DNA of 64,000 bases from Rhodosorus marinus (taxonomy: Eukaryota > Rhodophyta > Stylonematophyceae > Stylonematales > Stylonemataceae), in contig JAMWBK010000001.1 of NCBI GenBank assembly GCA_029953675.1, positions 2,827,001-2,891,000 on the forward strand, given 5' to 3'. The notes below the pieces were generated by a model that saw nothing but the letters and a program-made list of their open reading frames with translations, did no database searches and was not told the origin of the DNA. How positions within the stretch are numbered: the first letter of the stretch is position 1; every line of letters begins with the position of its first letter. Shown here piece by piece: positions 22,154-35,000 of the stretch. The position numbers were made by a program, and so were the translations under genes.

Positions 22154-23337
22154 TTTTTGTGCCTGATTGTCAAGAGTGTGAGTAGAGTCTAGGCGAAAGT
22201 TGAAGGATCGCGCATTACTAAAGTTTAACAGGTTATGAGCCCAGGTCAAAGCTGAATTGTAGAACTGATGGTGTTGGACTGAGAAGGCTGTTTGGCTGTG
22301 CAAGAACAAGGGTAGGCGTGCGTTTCTGGTGAGCTGGCGGAATAGTAGTTTCTGCGGTGTCCCAAGTTGAATGGTCCAGAGGACTTACTCGAGAAGTAGG
22401 GCAGAGGCGTTGGAGCGGCTATGTTTCGCGAATTATCACATGCGGTTTTCCCTAATCAGGGGATTGGGGCCGGAGACGGCGGCATTTTATCCTAAAGTAA
22501 TTTGGACTAGAATTCTGCAATCTCCTTTACACCTTTTTTCCGTCAAATTCGGCGGATACAGTCTCTCCATCGCCTTTGCCCTGCGTAATAACTTATCCTC
22601 TGAAATGTACGACTTCGGGCACTGCAGGGAGACTAACCAGTTCCTTCCCCACCTCACCACACCCCCTCGGTGCAAGCGTTGCCCCAGTTTGTACTGGTTG
22701 TACATAATTCGTACTCGTCGACCAGCATTGAGAGGTCACTTGCGACCCCTGTGCCGAGTTGGGTTTTGTCGCCTCGCCAGATCTCGATGTGATGGACCTG
22801 TCAGGCATCACCGTCATCGACTATTCAGAGATAACAGGCAAGCGCGACAGCAAGCTGGTCCTTGGAGCTCCCCCCTATCTTAGAAATCTGATAGATGTCT
22901 GCACTTGCAGCTTTGGAAGGATGCTACGTCGGTTCTGTGCGACAGCCGAGTGGAAGCTGAGCTCTAAAGTAGCATGATCCATCGTAAATCGTTTCTCAGC
23001 GCTGATGCTTCTCTTCTGTTGATGATGGCCCGCGTAGAGTTCTTATGATTCGCATTTTCCGGATTTTCATGCCATCGATCCTTCCGGAATCGATCGGGTT
23101 TTCAGTGCCCTTCGCAACCACCCGGACGTCCTCCCTTCTCTTTGCGATCTAGATATGCCTTGTACACATCGCAGAGCAATGCAGGCGGGTTTCACTTTGT
23201 GTTGCTTCATGCGCCAGACTCGCTCACAATGGCAACTTCATTGTGCTAATCTGCAACTTGGCAAACCCTGCCTTGAGAGTAGTGAAGCGAACACCGAGAA
23301 TCATCATCCTTGCCCAGGCTTTAGCTATCATCATCCT

Positions 23338-23525
23338 TGAGAGACAACAACCCTGCGCAGATGAAGGCTAGGCCAAACCGAGAGAACGGGCCTCACGAAA
23401 CTCACGAAGCGTTAGAACGCCGGGAATATTAGAACCTTAGCTATCAGCACTTCACTCACTACACAAGCTTTAGCTGATCTCCGTTCGGCCTAGCCTTCAT
23501 CCTCTCATGGTTGTTACACGATGAC
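23338..23525. mobile_element. Small inverted-repeat element (MITE-like)
   Basis: A 15-bp exact inverted repeat, GATGAAGGCTAGGCC and its complement (about 23360-23374 and 23487-23501), lies inside longer imperfect arms of about 40-55 bp that include ACAACAACC/GTTGTTAC-type ends. Total length is near 190 bp with no coding capacity. No target duplication was identified. Confidence 0.4.
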
Positions 23526-24960
23526 GATGAGCTTTAGCTTCCGTAGTCGAAGCCACAATCTGGCACAGAGAATGTCGCAACATGCGTCAGTGTTTCCGGT
23601 ACAACTTCTGCTAAGACCTTCTGCATTATTCTCAAACAGTTTCGATGAGTAAGGAATCCAGCCGGGACCTTTTCTTACAAGGCTATTGAACACCTTCCCG
23701 GGAGAACGAAGTGGCTCGATCCGGACGAATTTCGAAAGCTTTGCGCGGTAGTACACTCTTGGCGGCGAATGCAATGGGATGTGACGACAAGTACCGGACT
23801 ACGGATTCCTGATATTCCAGTTTTTGACCCCGTCACGTTCCTCCGTCTCCATCGCTTACTGTTGAAGCCCTCAGCGAAACGTTGTTTAGGCGGACACTGC
23901 GGTGCTCTATGCTACTTTGCACACGTCTTCGGTAATTTAGTGCCCTCAGAGTAGAGTACTTTTGCCTTTGTCTTGATCTATGAAGGAGAATGAGGAGATC
24001 CTCTAGCTCAGTTCCAAGCTCAGTGAGAGTGATGTTGCCATGTGAATTTACTAACATAGCCTCAAGCGCTACACCGGATATGATGCGAACTAGGTGCTGG
24101 GAACGCGTGCAAAGCAAGGCGGCGGTGCCGATCCTCGGCTATCATGCTGCTAGAATATCACTATTGAAAGAAACTGAACCGGCGAGGGAGTACAAGATAC
24201 TCGACGGGATGGTCAGTAAAACATTCGCGCCACTCTTAAGCTTGACTTTTCAAGATGACTGAGGCTTTCCACCATGAAAGTCTGCGCTCTATCCGAGGGA
24301 GTAACCTGTTCAGCGGTCAAAGGGAGTCCCGAATCTATGACCAGTTGGCGGAGCGAAGCTTTCAATTCGGATCAGGGCGTGGCGAAGTGTATTCCATTCC
24401 GCTCGTTGATGTTTTGTACTGTCACGGTGCAGCTGGAATGGACGGACGAGGTGACAAACAATGGTGTTGATAAACCTTAGATCTAGACTCTGACCGGGAT
24501 TTCAAGGCATGCTGTAATGCTCACTGACTATGCGGACAATTTTCGACTGTCTCGCCGCATTCGGTTGCGCAATGTATTCGCTATCTCTTCGCCGGCAAAG
24601 GCTACCAGTCGAGAGCGTGGATGAGCAGATTAGGTCCGAGGTAACTACGCGAAGGTCGAAGACAGTATTAACACCCAGAGTCAGCCATCGGTCGGGATTG
24701 AGCTTTTTTAACTGATTCCACTGGCAAATTACCGTAGCCCATTCGGTTTGTCTTGCTGCTTTCGGGAGACCCAAGCAATGCTCTTCTTTGACCTGGTGTA
24801 TTTTAATTAGAGACAGCTCAGGGCAAGCGGAATACTGCGTTGAGTGTAGACGGCTAAACGAATGCCGATTCCTCTTAGCAGCCATGCATGAGAGGGTTTT
24901 TCGACGCTTACGGCAGTAACCGTGTTGCCTCTGTGCCCAGTCCCGTCATAAACGCGCAGT

Positions 24961-25284
24961 AGATTGGTTTCTCCGCCTGTGATCTCCCACTATTCACCGT
25001 TTCCGCACAGAAGGCCCGCCTGTAGACAACAACGACGTGTTTTGCCGCCCGGACGTGCTGTAGTCTCATAATTTTGAACCTGCGATTACTAGATTCCAGG
25101 AACAAACTACTAAGTGCGAGGTAGATTGGTTTCTCCGTCTGCGTTCTCCCAATCACCGCGGCTTCCTCACAGAAGGTTCGCCTGTAGACTACAACGACGT
25201 GTTTTGCGGCCCAGATGTGTTGCGGTCCCATACAGTTGAGCCTGCAAGCTGGATTCCAGGAGCAAAGAGCATGACCATCCTCCG
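24961..25284 (-). repeat. 162-bp tandem duplication preserving an open frame
   Basis: Two diverged copies (roughly 80% alike by eye) begin at AGATTGGTTT at 24961 and 25123, 162 bp apart, which is exactly 54 codons. On the minus strand both lie in one frame open from 25354 to 24908. Each copy encodes a peptide with AAKHVVVVYRR and a TEKPIY/AEKPIY end. There is no ATG at the head of the frame and no family match, so it may be part of an unrecognised exon or a decayed gene. Confidence 0.55.
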
Positions 25285-26093
25285 CAGTTTCAAGCGTTTT
25301 CAAGTCGATTTTCAGGGCCGCATTATGGTTACACAGGCTCGCTACCCGGTGCACCGGCTTAAATGCTTTCGTTCCTCCTGCTTAGTTCGAATTATGTATT
25401 CGTAGTGAATCCGTCGGGAATTAGTAGTGAAAGACCCTGCGAAGCAATATCTATCCAGCCACTCTGACCCCCTTGGAGCCCCAGAACGGTCCTCAGCATC
25501 GATTTAAACGCCAACTTCCGCGCGTCTACAACAGAATCTGTACCGCAAAAGGAATTTATTTTCTGACGTTGACAATCCAGCCCAAAAGTTTTTGGAGAAG
25601 CAGAGAGACCGCGGGTCTCAAACGCACGTCAACAAAGACCTGGTGAGGCTGGCACGCCGCATTCGCACATTGCTTTTGGGCGAGTTTCGGAACGTGTTTC
25701 GGACTCTTCTCCAATCCTGGTTGCTACTTTACTTCTTTAGAGGCCGGTGGGGATCTCTGCTTGGCCTAGTCTCCCTCCTCTCAGGGTTGTCGTCGCTTTC
25801 TAAAGGATGAAATCGTAAAACCGTCATTACCAGGCCACTAAACGTTGGTAGTTCTTGGTTGGAGTAAACGAACGGTTTCTGTGGATGATAAGATAGTGGT
25901 TTCTTCAGGGAGGACACAGTGCGAGAGGAGTGCACCGGGTGAGTCGTGGGAAGGGTCTGGTGTGTTCGCTAGGGATGGGGGGCCGGTTGGAATGGGGGTT
26001 GCTGTCAGCACATCGATGGGCTTTGGGAGTGCCTGGTTCGAACGAGTTTAGGCATGTTCGAGTGGTTGCTGTTTAGGATTGGGGCAACTCTCA

Positions 26094-27144
26094 ATGGATA
26101 CTGTTTTGCCGATGACGGACTATTTTGCTATAGGTAAGGGCGTGTGAAAGTCATGAGCGACGGAGAGGACTTTTTTGGGGGGGGTTGGTTTTCTGTGTCG
26201 GTATTGAGCGAGGTAACGCCTTTTGACCTGTTGTAGGAACATTCCTTGGCGATAGCACGGATAGTCGGGCTCTTTGTAATGAGAAGATCAAGGACCGTGC
26301 GCGCCGGAATGGGTTCGACATCGTCATTCGCAGCTCTGATCCGTTTGTAATGCACTATACCTGCGCCACGAAGAGGAGGGATGGAAAGGAGGAGCAGGAG
26401 CTGCAATTTTCGGAGACCTCGACTCGGAAAAAAGTAAAGCGGAAAAGAGTATCAAGGAGGGTAACCCAGTGCCCGTTCTCTGTAACGGTAGGCTAAGCGC
26501 GGGTTGGTGTTGACTTTGTTAAGTTTGTGATCCGAAGAAGCTCAACTCTTCCAATTCATCTATCCCCATAACAGGCGAAAAAGATTGTCAAGGCTCATCT
26601 GGATGACCTTGACAAATTCTGCATGTCGAAGAGGAGGGAAAACCTGCTGAAAATCTTCCACGGAAGGATTCCTTCAAAGGAAGAGCTTCGGGAAGGCTGG
26701 TACATCGCGGCGTCCCACTCGGTTCACATGGGACACGAACGCAGTTACTCACCCACGCTTCGCTCGACCGGCTACGAAGCGTTTGAGGAAGACGCATTGG
26801 ATGCCTACGCGCGGGATTACGCGACCCGATCGGACTACTATTTTCGAAACTCGACCACTTCTGAACGCACCAGCTTGCTCAACGAGCTTTCGAGGAGGGA
26901 GGTTCTGAGGACCAAGAAGAACTCTGTTATTAGTGAAAAGCGTGCGGAACCAGAGCCCGGTACGGAGAACCGAGCGCGGGTGGCAGATCTTCTCAACTAT
27001 CCGACTATTCAGCACACGGCAAACAGTGAGTTGGGAAGTCTGGCCACGGTTGAAGGTCCGCAGCGGACGCCGAGAAAAGTCAGGTCTCAAAGGGAACGGG
27101 GTCAAAGAAACGATCCTGCACTGGACCGGGACGAATCTAGGTGA
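26094..27144 (+). CDS. Unrecognised basic protein, three exons
   Basis: I do not recognise the product. An ATG at 26094 and exons 26094-26133, 26237-26460 and 26575-27144 have canonical GT-AG borders and matching phases, giving 277 residues. Residues about 80-95 are strongly basic (KKVKRKRVSRR), a likely nuclear localisation signal. The middle is rich in charged residues with conserved-looking IPSKEELREGWYIA and GYEAFEEDALDAYARDY segments. The C-terminus is Arg/Glu-rich and probably disordered. A nuclear role is inference. Upstream exons cannot be excluded. Confidence comes from three open exons in register, not from homology. Confidence 0.5.
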
Positions 27145-28360
27145 CAAGAGAACTCAGTGCTGTCCAAATCTTGAGGGGCGCTGATGTACTAGGAGCTCTG
27201 GTGAAGCGAGGCGTTCAATTCAATGTATTGTGACCTTCTTTAAGTAGCCGATGAGTTGTTTGGGAAGGACAAGACCTGTTCATAGCAAGGCCAACCTGGT
27301 ATCGGAGCTTTGTGAGATGTAAGACCTTTTGTATATACCAGCTTTGCCGGATTAGGTTTCCCCTGTCCGGGCATATTTATCCTAATTTCGCCACAGAGTG
27401 AGGGTGTTGTGTCCCTTTCGCGCTCGCTTGCGGTGAAGCAATATAATAAATCATCAGCCAACCTCGAAATTTTTATGAAGGCTAAACTGCGCCGACGGAA
27501 TGTTCTGTGATAAGGCAAAGTTGATTTCTCAGAAATCATCTGGTATGATGTACAGAACTCTACACGTCTACTACCATCCTGAGCGCAATTGTGGACGCGT
27601 CCTCTTGAATAGGGGGTCTTTGGAGGTTTCTGGAAGTCGAGGAGGCGTTCAGTGAGCTTCAGTCATCCTTACTCTATTCGCTCCTTTTGTCTTGTTCTGT
27701 TACACACCAGTCCCGAAGCTCTGAACCGATAGCAAACCCACTTTCCTCATCGTTAGTAAACTACCTGGGCTCAGTATGTTGCTACTAATACCTACTAGAA
27801 CACGATCCCAACCGACGCCGCATCGATCCCGCTGAAGCCGGAATAATTAACGCCTATCATACCAAAATATAAACCAGAAATTTCAATAGTTTCAATATTT
27901 ACGTATATTTAGATGCTTTCTCTTTAATTATACCTTTAAAAATTCTAGATTTAGAATAATAGGAAGTGGTTGATGAAATACTTTTCGTTTGGCAACGACG
28001 GTCGGAATAATTAACGCACAATAGTCTTTTAAAGTGCGACCAAAATCTCAAAAAATTGAATTATTCTGTATATTTAGAACCATATTCTTAATTATTTCCT
28101 AAAAGTCTCTACATTATTGTTTTTTAGGTAACTTGGTAAAGGGTCGATGGCGTTTGGGATGGATCAGGACGGTGAGAGAGGTTTGGTGAGCTCTTGGAAT
28201 AGGGGGATTGGCTACTGACAATAAGGGGATTTTGACGATTATGGACTGGGCGAGTGGGGCGGGGGGGGGGGAAAGAGGGTTGCGGGTTGCAGGACAGTTT
28301 GTTACCTTTGTTTTCCTTTTGTTTTGTTTTAGTGGTTGTTGGTTTTGTTGTGAGGCAGGG
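27145..28360. other. Intergenic region with a short direct repeat
   Basis: No gene seen in 1.2 kb. The 15-bp word CGGAATAATTAACGC occurs twice, at about 27838 and 28003, each inside A/T-rich sequence. The last 240 bp before the RRM start are G- then T-rich and probably include a 5'-leader intron ending GAGGCAG at about 28359. Confidence 0.45.
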
Positions 28361-28642
28361 ATGAAGAGATTGTTTGTGGGAGGTATCAGCTGGGATACGA
28401 ATGACGAGCTGCTGCGGGAGGCTTTCTCCCGGTTTGGACCGGTGAGGGACGCTCGGGTGATTTACGACCGTGACAGTGGAAGATCCCGTGGGTTCGGGTT
28501 TGTGACCTTTGATAATGATGAGGACGCTGACAATGCCGTCCGTGACATGGACGGTCAGGACCTCGGTGGGCGCAGGATTCGTGTGAACGAGGCCATGGAC
28601 CGTGGAAGCGGTGGTGGTCAAGGAGGCGGAGACCGCTATTAG
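28361..28642 (+). CDS. Short glycine-rich RRM RNA-binding protein, copy 1
   Basis: 93 residues with one RNA-recognition motif filling almost the whole protein: RNP2 LFVGGI at residues 4-9 and RNP1 RGFGFVTF near residue 43, followed by a short Gly-rich tail. This is the layout of plant and algal glycine-rich RNA-binding proteins, which act as RNA chaperones and often respond to cold or stress. I chose the ATG directly before the RRM; an in-frame ATG at 28241 exists but the intervening residues look like translated leader. A close paralog lies 1.8 kb downstream in the same orientation. The Gly tail is much shorter than in typical family members. Confidence 0.85.
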   Translation: MKRLFVGGISWDTNDELLREAFSRFGPVRDARVIYDRDSGRSRGFGFVTFDNDEDADNAVRDMDGQDLGGRRIRVNEAMDRGSGGGQGGGDRY

Positions 28643-30134
28643 AAAATGGGCCTCTGCCCGTTTTATTAGTCGCTCGCGGGACAGAGCGATATCCTGTGTA
28701 ACAACAGGGCTGGGCAAGGTATCATCGAGTTTGAACCTTTTGTGCATGAAGATGAGTGTTTGGTTTTCTTTTTTTTGTTCTTAGTGACTGTGTTGGGGAA
28801 TGCGCCGTTTAGGAAACAGAGAGAGTACTTTATCTTATTCATTAAAAGCATTTTCAAAAGCGTGAAAGGAACGACAATGTTCTTCAGCAGTAGGCTGCAA
28901 TCTCCCTATGCTTCACCGCGGGGATCTTCTACCATACTCTGCGATCATGCCGCTCCTATCCCGTACCCCCCCGTCGCGGATTAAGTAACACTAGAAGCGC
29001 GGGCAAGACGAAACCTTCCGTTCGAAAACGAGATCTTCACCTCCGTCGTGCAAGCCTAGATGAACAACTCGTCGTGCTCAAAAATAGGAAGAGATGCTGC
29101 TTATGAAGACGAGGCTCTGCGACTCGACCAGGAAAACCTAGCACGGTCAAGGACTCTCGATGTAGACAATAGTTCTCTTGCCGAGTCACCGTCGGAAGAT
29201 CCCGGCAGGTTGGCCAAGCTCTTCATTTCGAGTCCTGCAAACCGGTGCAGAGGGGGACCTCCAGCTATTCAACTGTTGCTACATGGCTCCGATTGCTCAG
29301 ACCTTCCTCGATCACCGGATTTGCTGTCAAGCGAGCGCTACCTATGCAGAAGTAGAGCGAGCACATTAGAAACGGTCTTCTGACCATCAGTTCAAACCGA
29401 AACCGAAGAAAACGTCAAAACAACAGATTTCCAAAAATCCCAACGGCAATTCCGATACCCCCCCCCTTCATAAAATCTCCCATGTCAAATCATCCCTAGC
29501 CCTTTCACATAAACCTAAAACTATTTACAATATTTCACTCAAGAATCACATACAGCAAAAATGAATAAGGGGGATAAGAAGACGAACCGTGAAAACCCCT
29601 GTTTCTTCGCGCAAAACACGGACTAGACAAAAACATTTCCAAAATACAATTCGGAGCCGACGGGGGCTCGAAAATTAAAATGTGTAAGATTTTCATATAT
29701 TTAGAGAAGTAAAATATTTTATATCTTCAAATTGAAATAAGATAATAAATAAAGAGAAATATCTAGATTATAGTGCTGAGATTATTTTATTATGATTTAT
29801 TTACGTTAATTATTTTATGATCTTGGACGTGACGGTGGGGAAGCAAAGTTTGGGCTGAAGTGCAGAGAAGGGATTTTGTGGATAAAGGGAGATTTGAAGG
29901 ACGAAGAGGGGCAGACGACTAGTGGGGGAGATTGGGAAGTTTTAGGCGGGCTTTCGTTTGAAAATTTTTCCTTGGTATTGCGTGAACTGATACATTACTC
30001 TCAATTTTTGCAAACGTTGTGCTGTGTGAGCGGAAAGTATGAAGCTGACGGGATTTGTTACTGGTGCCGGGGCGGTTGGCGTCTCGGGTGATGTTGGACG
30101 AGTTGCTGTTTGTAGGAAGCGGACGGAGACTGTT
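28643..30134. other. Spacer between the two RRM paralogs
   Basis: A 107-codon ATG-started frame (29060-29383) is open but has no recognisable features, and a second frame overlaps it. Sequence from 29640 to 29830 is very A/T-rich. G-rich leader-like sequence and a possible leader intron ending TTTGTAG (about 30116) precede the second paralog, mirroring the first. Confidence 0.4.
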
Positions 30135-30455
30135 ATGAGCATGAAGAAGCTGTTTGTTGGTGGAATCAGCTGGGCTACTAACGATGAGATGCTTCGCGAG
30201 GCGTTTGCGTCTTATGGAAGTGTTCTTGATGCCAAGGTGATCTACGATCGTGATACCGGCAGGTCGCGCGGCTTTGGGTTTGTCACCTTCGAGGAAGACG
30301 GTGATGCTGAGCAGGCTATGGTGTCAATGGACGGCGAAGAGTTCGATGGTAGGGTTATTCGTGTGAACGAAGCCAAGGAGCGAAACCAGCAGCCGCGTCG
30401 GGAGTACCGTAATGAGTTCAGTGACGGGTTCGGGGGTGACCGTGAGGAGTTCTAG
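30135..30455 (+). CDS. Short RRM RNA-binding protein, copy 2
   Basis: 106 residues, single coding exon. The RRM (RNP2 LFVGGI, RNP1 RGFGFVTF) is nearly the same as in the copy at 28361, with SWATNDEMLREAF matching SWDTNDELLREAF and shared VIYDRD and RVNEA segments. The tail differs: Arg/Asn/Glu-rich here rather than Gly-rich. The two genes are a tandem duplication whose tails have diverged. An upstream in-frame ATG at 30039 would add 32 residues that look like leader sequence. Confidence 0.87.
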   Translation: MSMKKLFVGGISWATNDEMLREAFASYGSVLDAKVIYDRDTGRSRGFGFVTFEEDGDAEQAMVSMDGEEFDGRVIRVNEAKERNQQPRREYRNEFSDGFGGDREEF

Positions 30456-32070
30456 GGAGAATCTAGTCCGCGTAACCGTAGCTGGTCTCGAATAGCGTTT
30501 CTCAGTGAAAAGCCTGGACGAGCCCATCAGTACCTTTCAGAAACATGTTTGAGCTTTTGTCGATATATACAATGGCCATGAGAAAGACACTAAGTAACAT
30601 CATATAAAGTTAAAACATAACATCGGGTTAAACGCTTGAGGAGACAGCACTCGTGGTGTCTCTGCTTTGCTTTCGGTTAACCTTTTCCCGTTCGATGGGG
30701 ATGGTCGCTGAACACGCTCCATCAAGTCACGTCGAGACCAGGCAGAATCTCGTCCACGATTCCCATAGTTTGACATGCCACTGGCATACATAAAGTTGGG
30801 GGAAGGGGGGGAATGGTTAGGCGCTGGCGTGGATTTCCCCGTACAATTGGAAGACCGAACGGAAACACTTCATTTTTTCAGATGATTGCTGTTGTACAGG
30901 TTTGCAAATCTTCGTTCCAGAGATGTCACCACCGTTTTTCAGATCATCCATCTCGGTCACCAACACGGCGGGGACCCCGCGAAACAAGACTTGCTAATCT
31001 CAAAACTCACGTTAGAAAATGAGCTCGAAACCGGCATTCAGGAATTTACTACAGCAAAATTGAATCGCATAATTAGAAAAAAATCTCTTTGAAATCTAAG
31101 AAATTAAAATTTAGTAGTTTTTGGCCCTCCAAAACTCATCCAATATCTAGACTTGAAGATCATAATTATGAATTTGATCCCCGTATAAATTCATTCTTAA
31201 TTTAACAGAACGTGAGTTCAGAGATTCCAGAATATTCCAAGTTCTCCAAAACTAGAGAATTCGCAACGGCAAAATCTGGTATAAAGAGCTGTCAAATTAA
31301 ACAAAAAGCAATGGAAATATTATTAAATAACAATATTTATAGACCAAATCAATCCAAAATTTCGTTTTTAATACCAGATTAGGATTCCCCACCTAGAAAA
31401 ATTTGAGACGAAATCTGGTGTCTATGTTCCTCAAACCAAGTACATATTTATTAAATAAAGGGTATTTGTAGCCAAATATACTAAATTTAGATTATATTGC
31501 TTAGTTTTGGTAGAACTGTGTTTGTAAGCGACTCCCAAAGTCGTTGTGAAAGGGAAATAGATGAAAAGTGACAGGGGCGAACATGGGATTCTTTTTTGGA
31601 GCCAATGTTCCATTTCCTGCGCAGTAGATAAGTAAATGGACGTTTCCATTTCGGGGATGGGGAGGAAGCGTTTGGGAGGATGGAGAGGAGGAAGGGAGGG
31701 TGGGGTGGATAAGTTTCGTGTAGATGAAGAGAGAGAGGTGGACGTTGTTTCTTTGTGTCTAGATTAGAGAACCTTTTTGGACAAGAGAAGGAAGAGCAAG
31801 ATCTACCCCCCGGGTAGCTTAACTTTTTTTTGGGGGTAGGGATTTTGGGATCCTGTGTGAGGTTGGGGTGGGGTTGGGTTGGGGAGTTGGTGAGGGAGAG
31901 AGAGAAAGAGAGAGAGTAAGGAGGGGTTGCTGGAGGTGTTGTAAGGGACCGCAATTTGAAGCGGTCGAAAATACATCACGTCTTCGAAGAGGCTTCGGGA
32001 ATCGGCCTCAGGGACCGATTTAGTGGAAAGTGATCCTGTGAAAAAGCGATTCTTACAGAACGGATTGAGC
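30456..32070. other. Intergenic region, A/T-rich
   Basis: 1.6 kb without a credible gene. The centre (31040-31500) is A/T-rich; the 300 bp before the E1 start are G/A-rich with GA repeats (31890-31920) and a T-run/G-run junction (about 31825). Confidence 0.45.
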
Positions 32071-35000
32071 ATGGCGGCTGAAAATGAGGCGATAGACGAG
32101 GATCTGTATTCTAGGCAGCTGTATGTTCTTGGGCATGATGCTCAGAGGCGTATGGCGGCTTCGAACGTGCTCATCGTTGGCATGACAGGACTCGGAGTTG
32201 AGATCGCGAAGAACATCGTCCTGGCTGGAGTCAAAACAGTCAACATCATCGATGACGAGATCGTCAAATGGAATGATCTGTCTTCACAGTTCTATCTCGC
32301 AACGAAGGACGTGGGGAAATCCTCCAGGGTGGATGCAACTTTCCCTCACCTCGCGGAGCTCAACCCTTACGTCAGCGTCCATAAGCTCAGTTCGGACATC
32401 CTTGATTCCGGTGATCTCAGCCAGTTCCAGGTAGGAACCTAGACACTGCGATGGATTCCCGTGAAATCGGCTTTGCAGACGCGGATTGCGAATGCAGCCC
32501 CGCTTCCAGAATGCTCGCGCGATAGAAAAGATGTTGCATGTGGAGATCTAACAAGCAGCTTTTGAGTTCCTTGATTTCCTCGTGCCGAACAGGTGGTGGT
32601 GCTCGTAGATCAACCGTTTTCACTGCAACTCTCAGTAGACAAAAAATGCCACACTGCGGGTGTGAGGTTCATCTCGGCCAGTTCTCGTGGCGTCTTCGGA
32701 TCCGTGTTTGCAGACTATGGAAAGGAGTTTGTTGTGGTTGACGACAATGGTGAGCAAGAGAAGCAGATCATGATCGCGGCAATCACCCGAGATTCTCCAC
32801 CGATGATCACCTGTATGGATGGCAACAGACACGATCTTGAAGAGGGCGACTACGTAAAGTTCGTTGAGGTAGGGAGATTTTTCCGAGGCGGCAAGTCCCT
32901 TCGCGGTTGAGACTAAGGATTGTCCTTGCTCGTTTGTTAGGTGAAAGGGATGACGGAACTCAACGATGGGAAACCCAGAAAAGTCTCAGTTCCCGGGCCT
33001 TTCTCTTTCAGTATAGAAGATGACGTGAGCGGGTACGGGGAGTACGAATCTGGAGGACTGGGGATTCAAGTAAAGATGCCGAAGAAGGTAGACTTTCTAC
33101 CGCTCGAGGAGGCGGTCAAGAGCCCGGAGTATATCGCTACGGACTTTGGAAAGTTTGATCGTCAGGTCACAATTAACGCTTGCTTCCAAGTGCGTTTGCC
33201 TCGCTTCATAGTTGCGTTCTAGCCCGCCAGCTGTCGTCGGCAGCATCGCTAAACCCTGGGTTCGATTTCTGCTTTCACAGGCTTTGGAGAAATATTCCAT
33301 GGCAAACGGCAGCGAGCCGAAGCCAGGAAGCGCCGAGGACGCTGACAAGTTCCTTGCGACAGTCAAGGAAACGCTTCAGGGCGAGGAGCCGGTTGAAAAC
33401 GTCGTGGAAGCTTTTTCACGGAGCTGCGCTGGGAACTTGTCTCCTGTCGTTGCTGCACTTGGAGGCCTGATCGGACAGGAGATTATGAAAGCCATCAGCG
33501 GCAAGTTCGGCCCCCTGAAACAGTTCCTCATGTTCGATTGTATGGAAATTCTTCCGGATGCTCTGCCGGACCAGACGTCTTGTGCACCGTGTGGTTCGCG
33601 CTACGATGGGCAGCTGGCGGTTCTTGGCAAAGACATCTGCGAGGAGATCTTCAATCTCCGGTACTTCCTTGTTGGAGCGGGAGCGATCGGATGCGAAATG
33701 CTCAAATGCTGGGCAATGATGGGAATCGGTAGCGGCGAGAAGGGCATGATCTACCTAACGGACATGGATCAGATTGAAAAATCCAACCTTTCTAGGCAGT
33801 TCCTTTTCCGGGATCGGGACATTAAGAAGGCTAAGAGCGTCGCCGCCGCAGAGGCAATCAAGAGGATGAACCCAGACCTTCACGTCACCACATACGAGGT
33901 AAAATGGCTTTTTTAGGTTCACAAAACGGCGACCAGGTTCAAGAAGTTTTAACCGTTTTTGTTCGTCCACCTCACCCCAGGCACGAGTCGGCGCTGATAC
34001 GGAGAACCTGTTCAATGATGAGTTCTGGACTAACCTAAGCGGCGTTTGCAACGCTCTCGACAACGTCCAGGCGCGCATGTACGTGGATCAGAGATGCTTG
34101 TTCTACAAGAAGAGCCTCCTCGAGAGCGGGACGTTGGGAACCAAGGGAAACACGCAAGTGGTCGTGCCGAACCTAACTGAAAGTTACAGCTCGTCAAGAG
34201 ACCCACCAGAGAAGAGCATTCCCATCTGCACTTTGAAGAACTTCCCCTACCAAATCGAGCACACCATTCAATGGGCGAGGGACCAATTTGAAGGTTACTT
34301 CCGAAATACCGCCGACGAGGTCAACAAGTTTGTAGCAGAAGAGGATTCCTACTTGGAGGATTTGAAGTCTCAAGGTGAGCTTAGTTTAGGTGACTCACGA
34401 TTTGGTTTTGGTTGTTAATGCAAGGGGAACGTTGCTGAGCATCAACGATCGATTTTTTTGTGTGGTCCACAGGTGCTGGGACTATGCGAGCGTCGTTGGA
34501 AAGTATTTACAGCGCGTCCGTGGAACTTAAGCCGAGTAGCGTCGACGATTGCATCAAGTGGGCTCGGCTGAGCTTTGAGGAACTCTTCTCATCCTCCATT
34601 AAGCAGCTGCTGTACTCATGTCCAGCTGACATGGTGGATAGAGACGGGGTGCCCTTCTGGTCCGGCACCAGAAGGTGCCCGTCGCCAATCGAATTCGACG
34701 TCAACAACCCGCTCCACTTGGAGTACGTGTATAATGGATCCTGCCTTCGAGCAGAGACTTACGGGATGGATTCTGGTCTCACTCCTGAATCTGTAGCTGC
34801 GGCGGTTGCTAAGGTCAGCATTCCCAAATTCGAGCCGAAGACCGGCATGAAGGTGAGCTCCAGCTAGTGCAACACGTCGCTTAAATGGCTGCGGTGCTTT
34901 ATGAAGACCTCCTCACCCCGATGTTTTGCATCGTACTATGTTAGGTTGCTGCAACTGATGCCGAAGCAGAGCAGCAAGGCGGAGCGACAGTACTCGGAGA

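Larger units (their letters stand above)
19867..26093. other. 6-kb gene-poor region with decayed repeats
   Basis: Many short frames but no gene I can support. The part next to the PPP4R1-like start (19870-20540) is C/A-rich leader-like sequence followed by a CT tract. At 21.0-22.0 kb two oppositely oriented stretches share a peptide resembling the C-terminal tail of retroelement proteins. Further on lie a 41-bp palindrome (22113-22153), a small inverted-repeat element (about 23338-23525) and a 162-bp tandem duplication (24961-25284). This looks like a site where mobile elements have accumulated and decayed. Confidence 0.5.

Noticed and set aside
22371..22883. 170-codon open frame on the + strand
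   Set aside because: Composition is Arg/Cys/Leu-rich without any motif, other frames are equally open, and the region is full of decayed repeats.
29060..29383. 107-codon ATG-started frame between the two RRM genes
   Set aside because: No motif or conserved-looking block and another frame overlaps it; length is compatible with chance.
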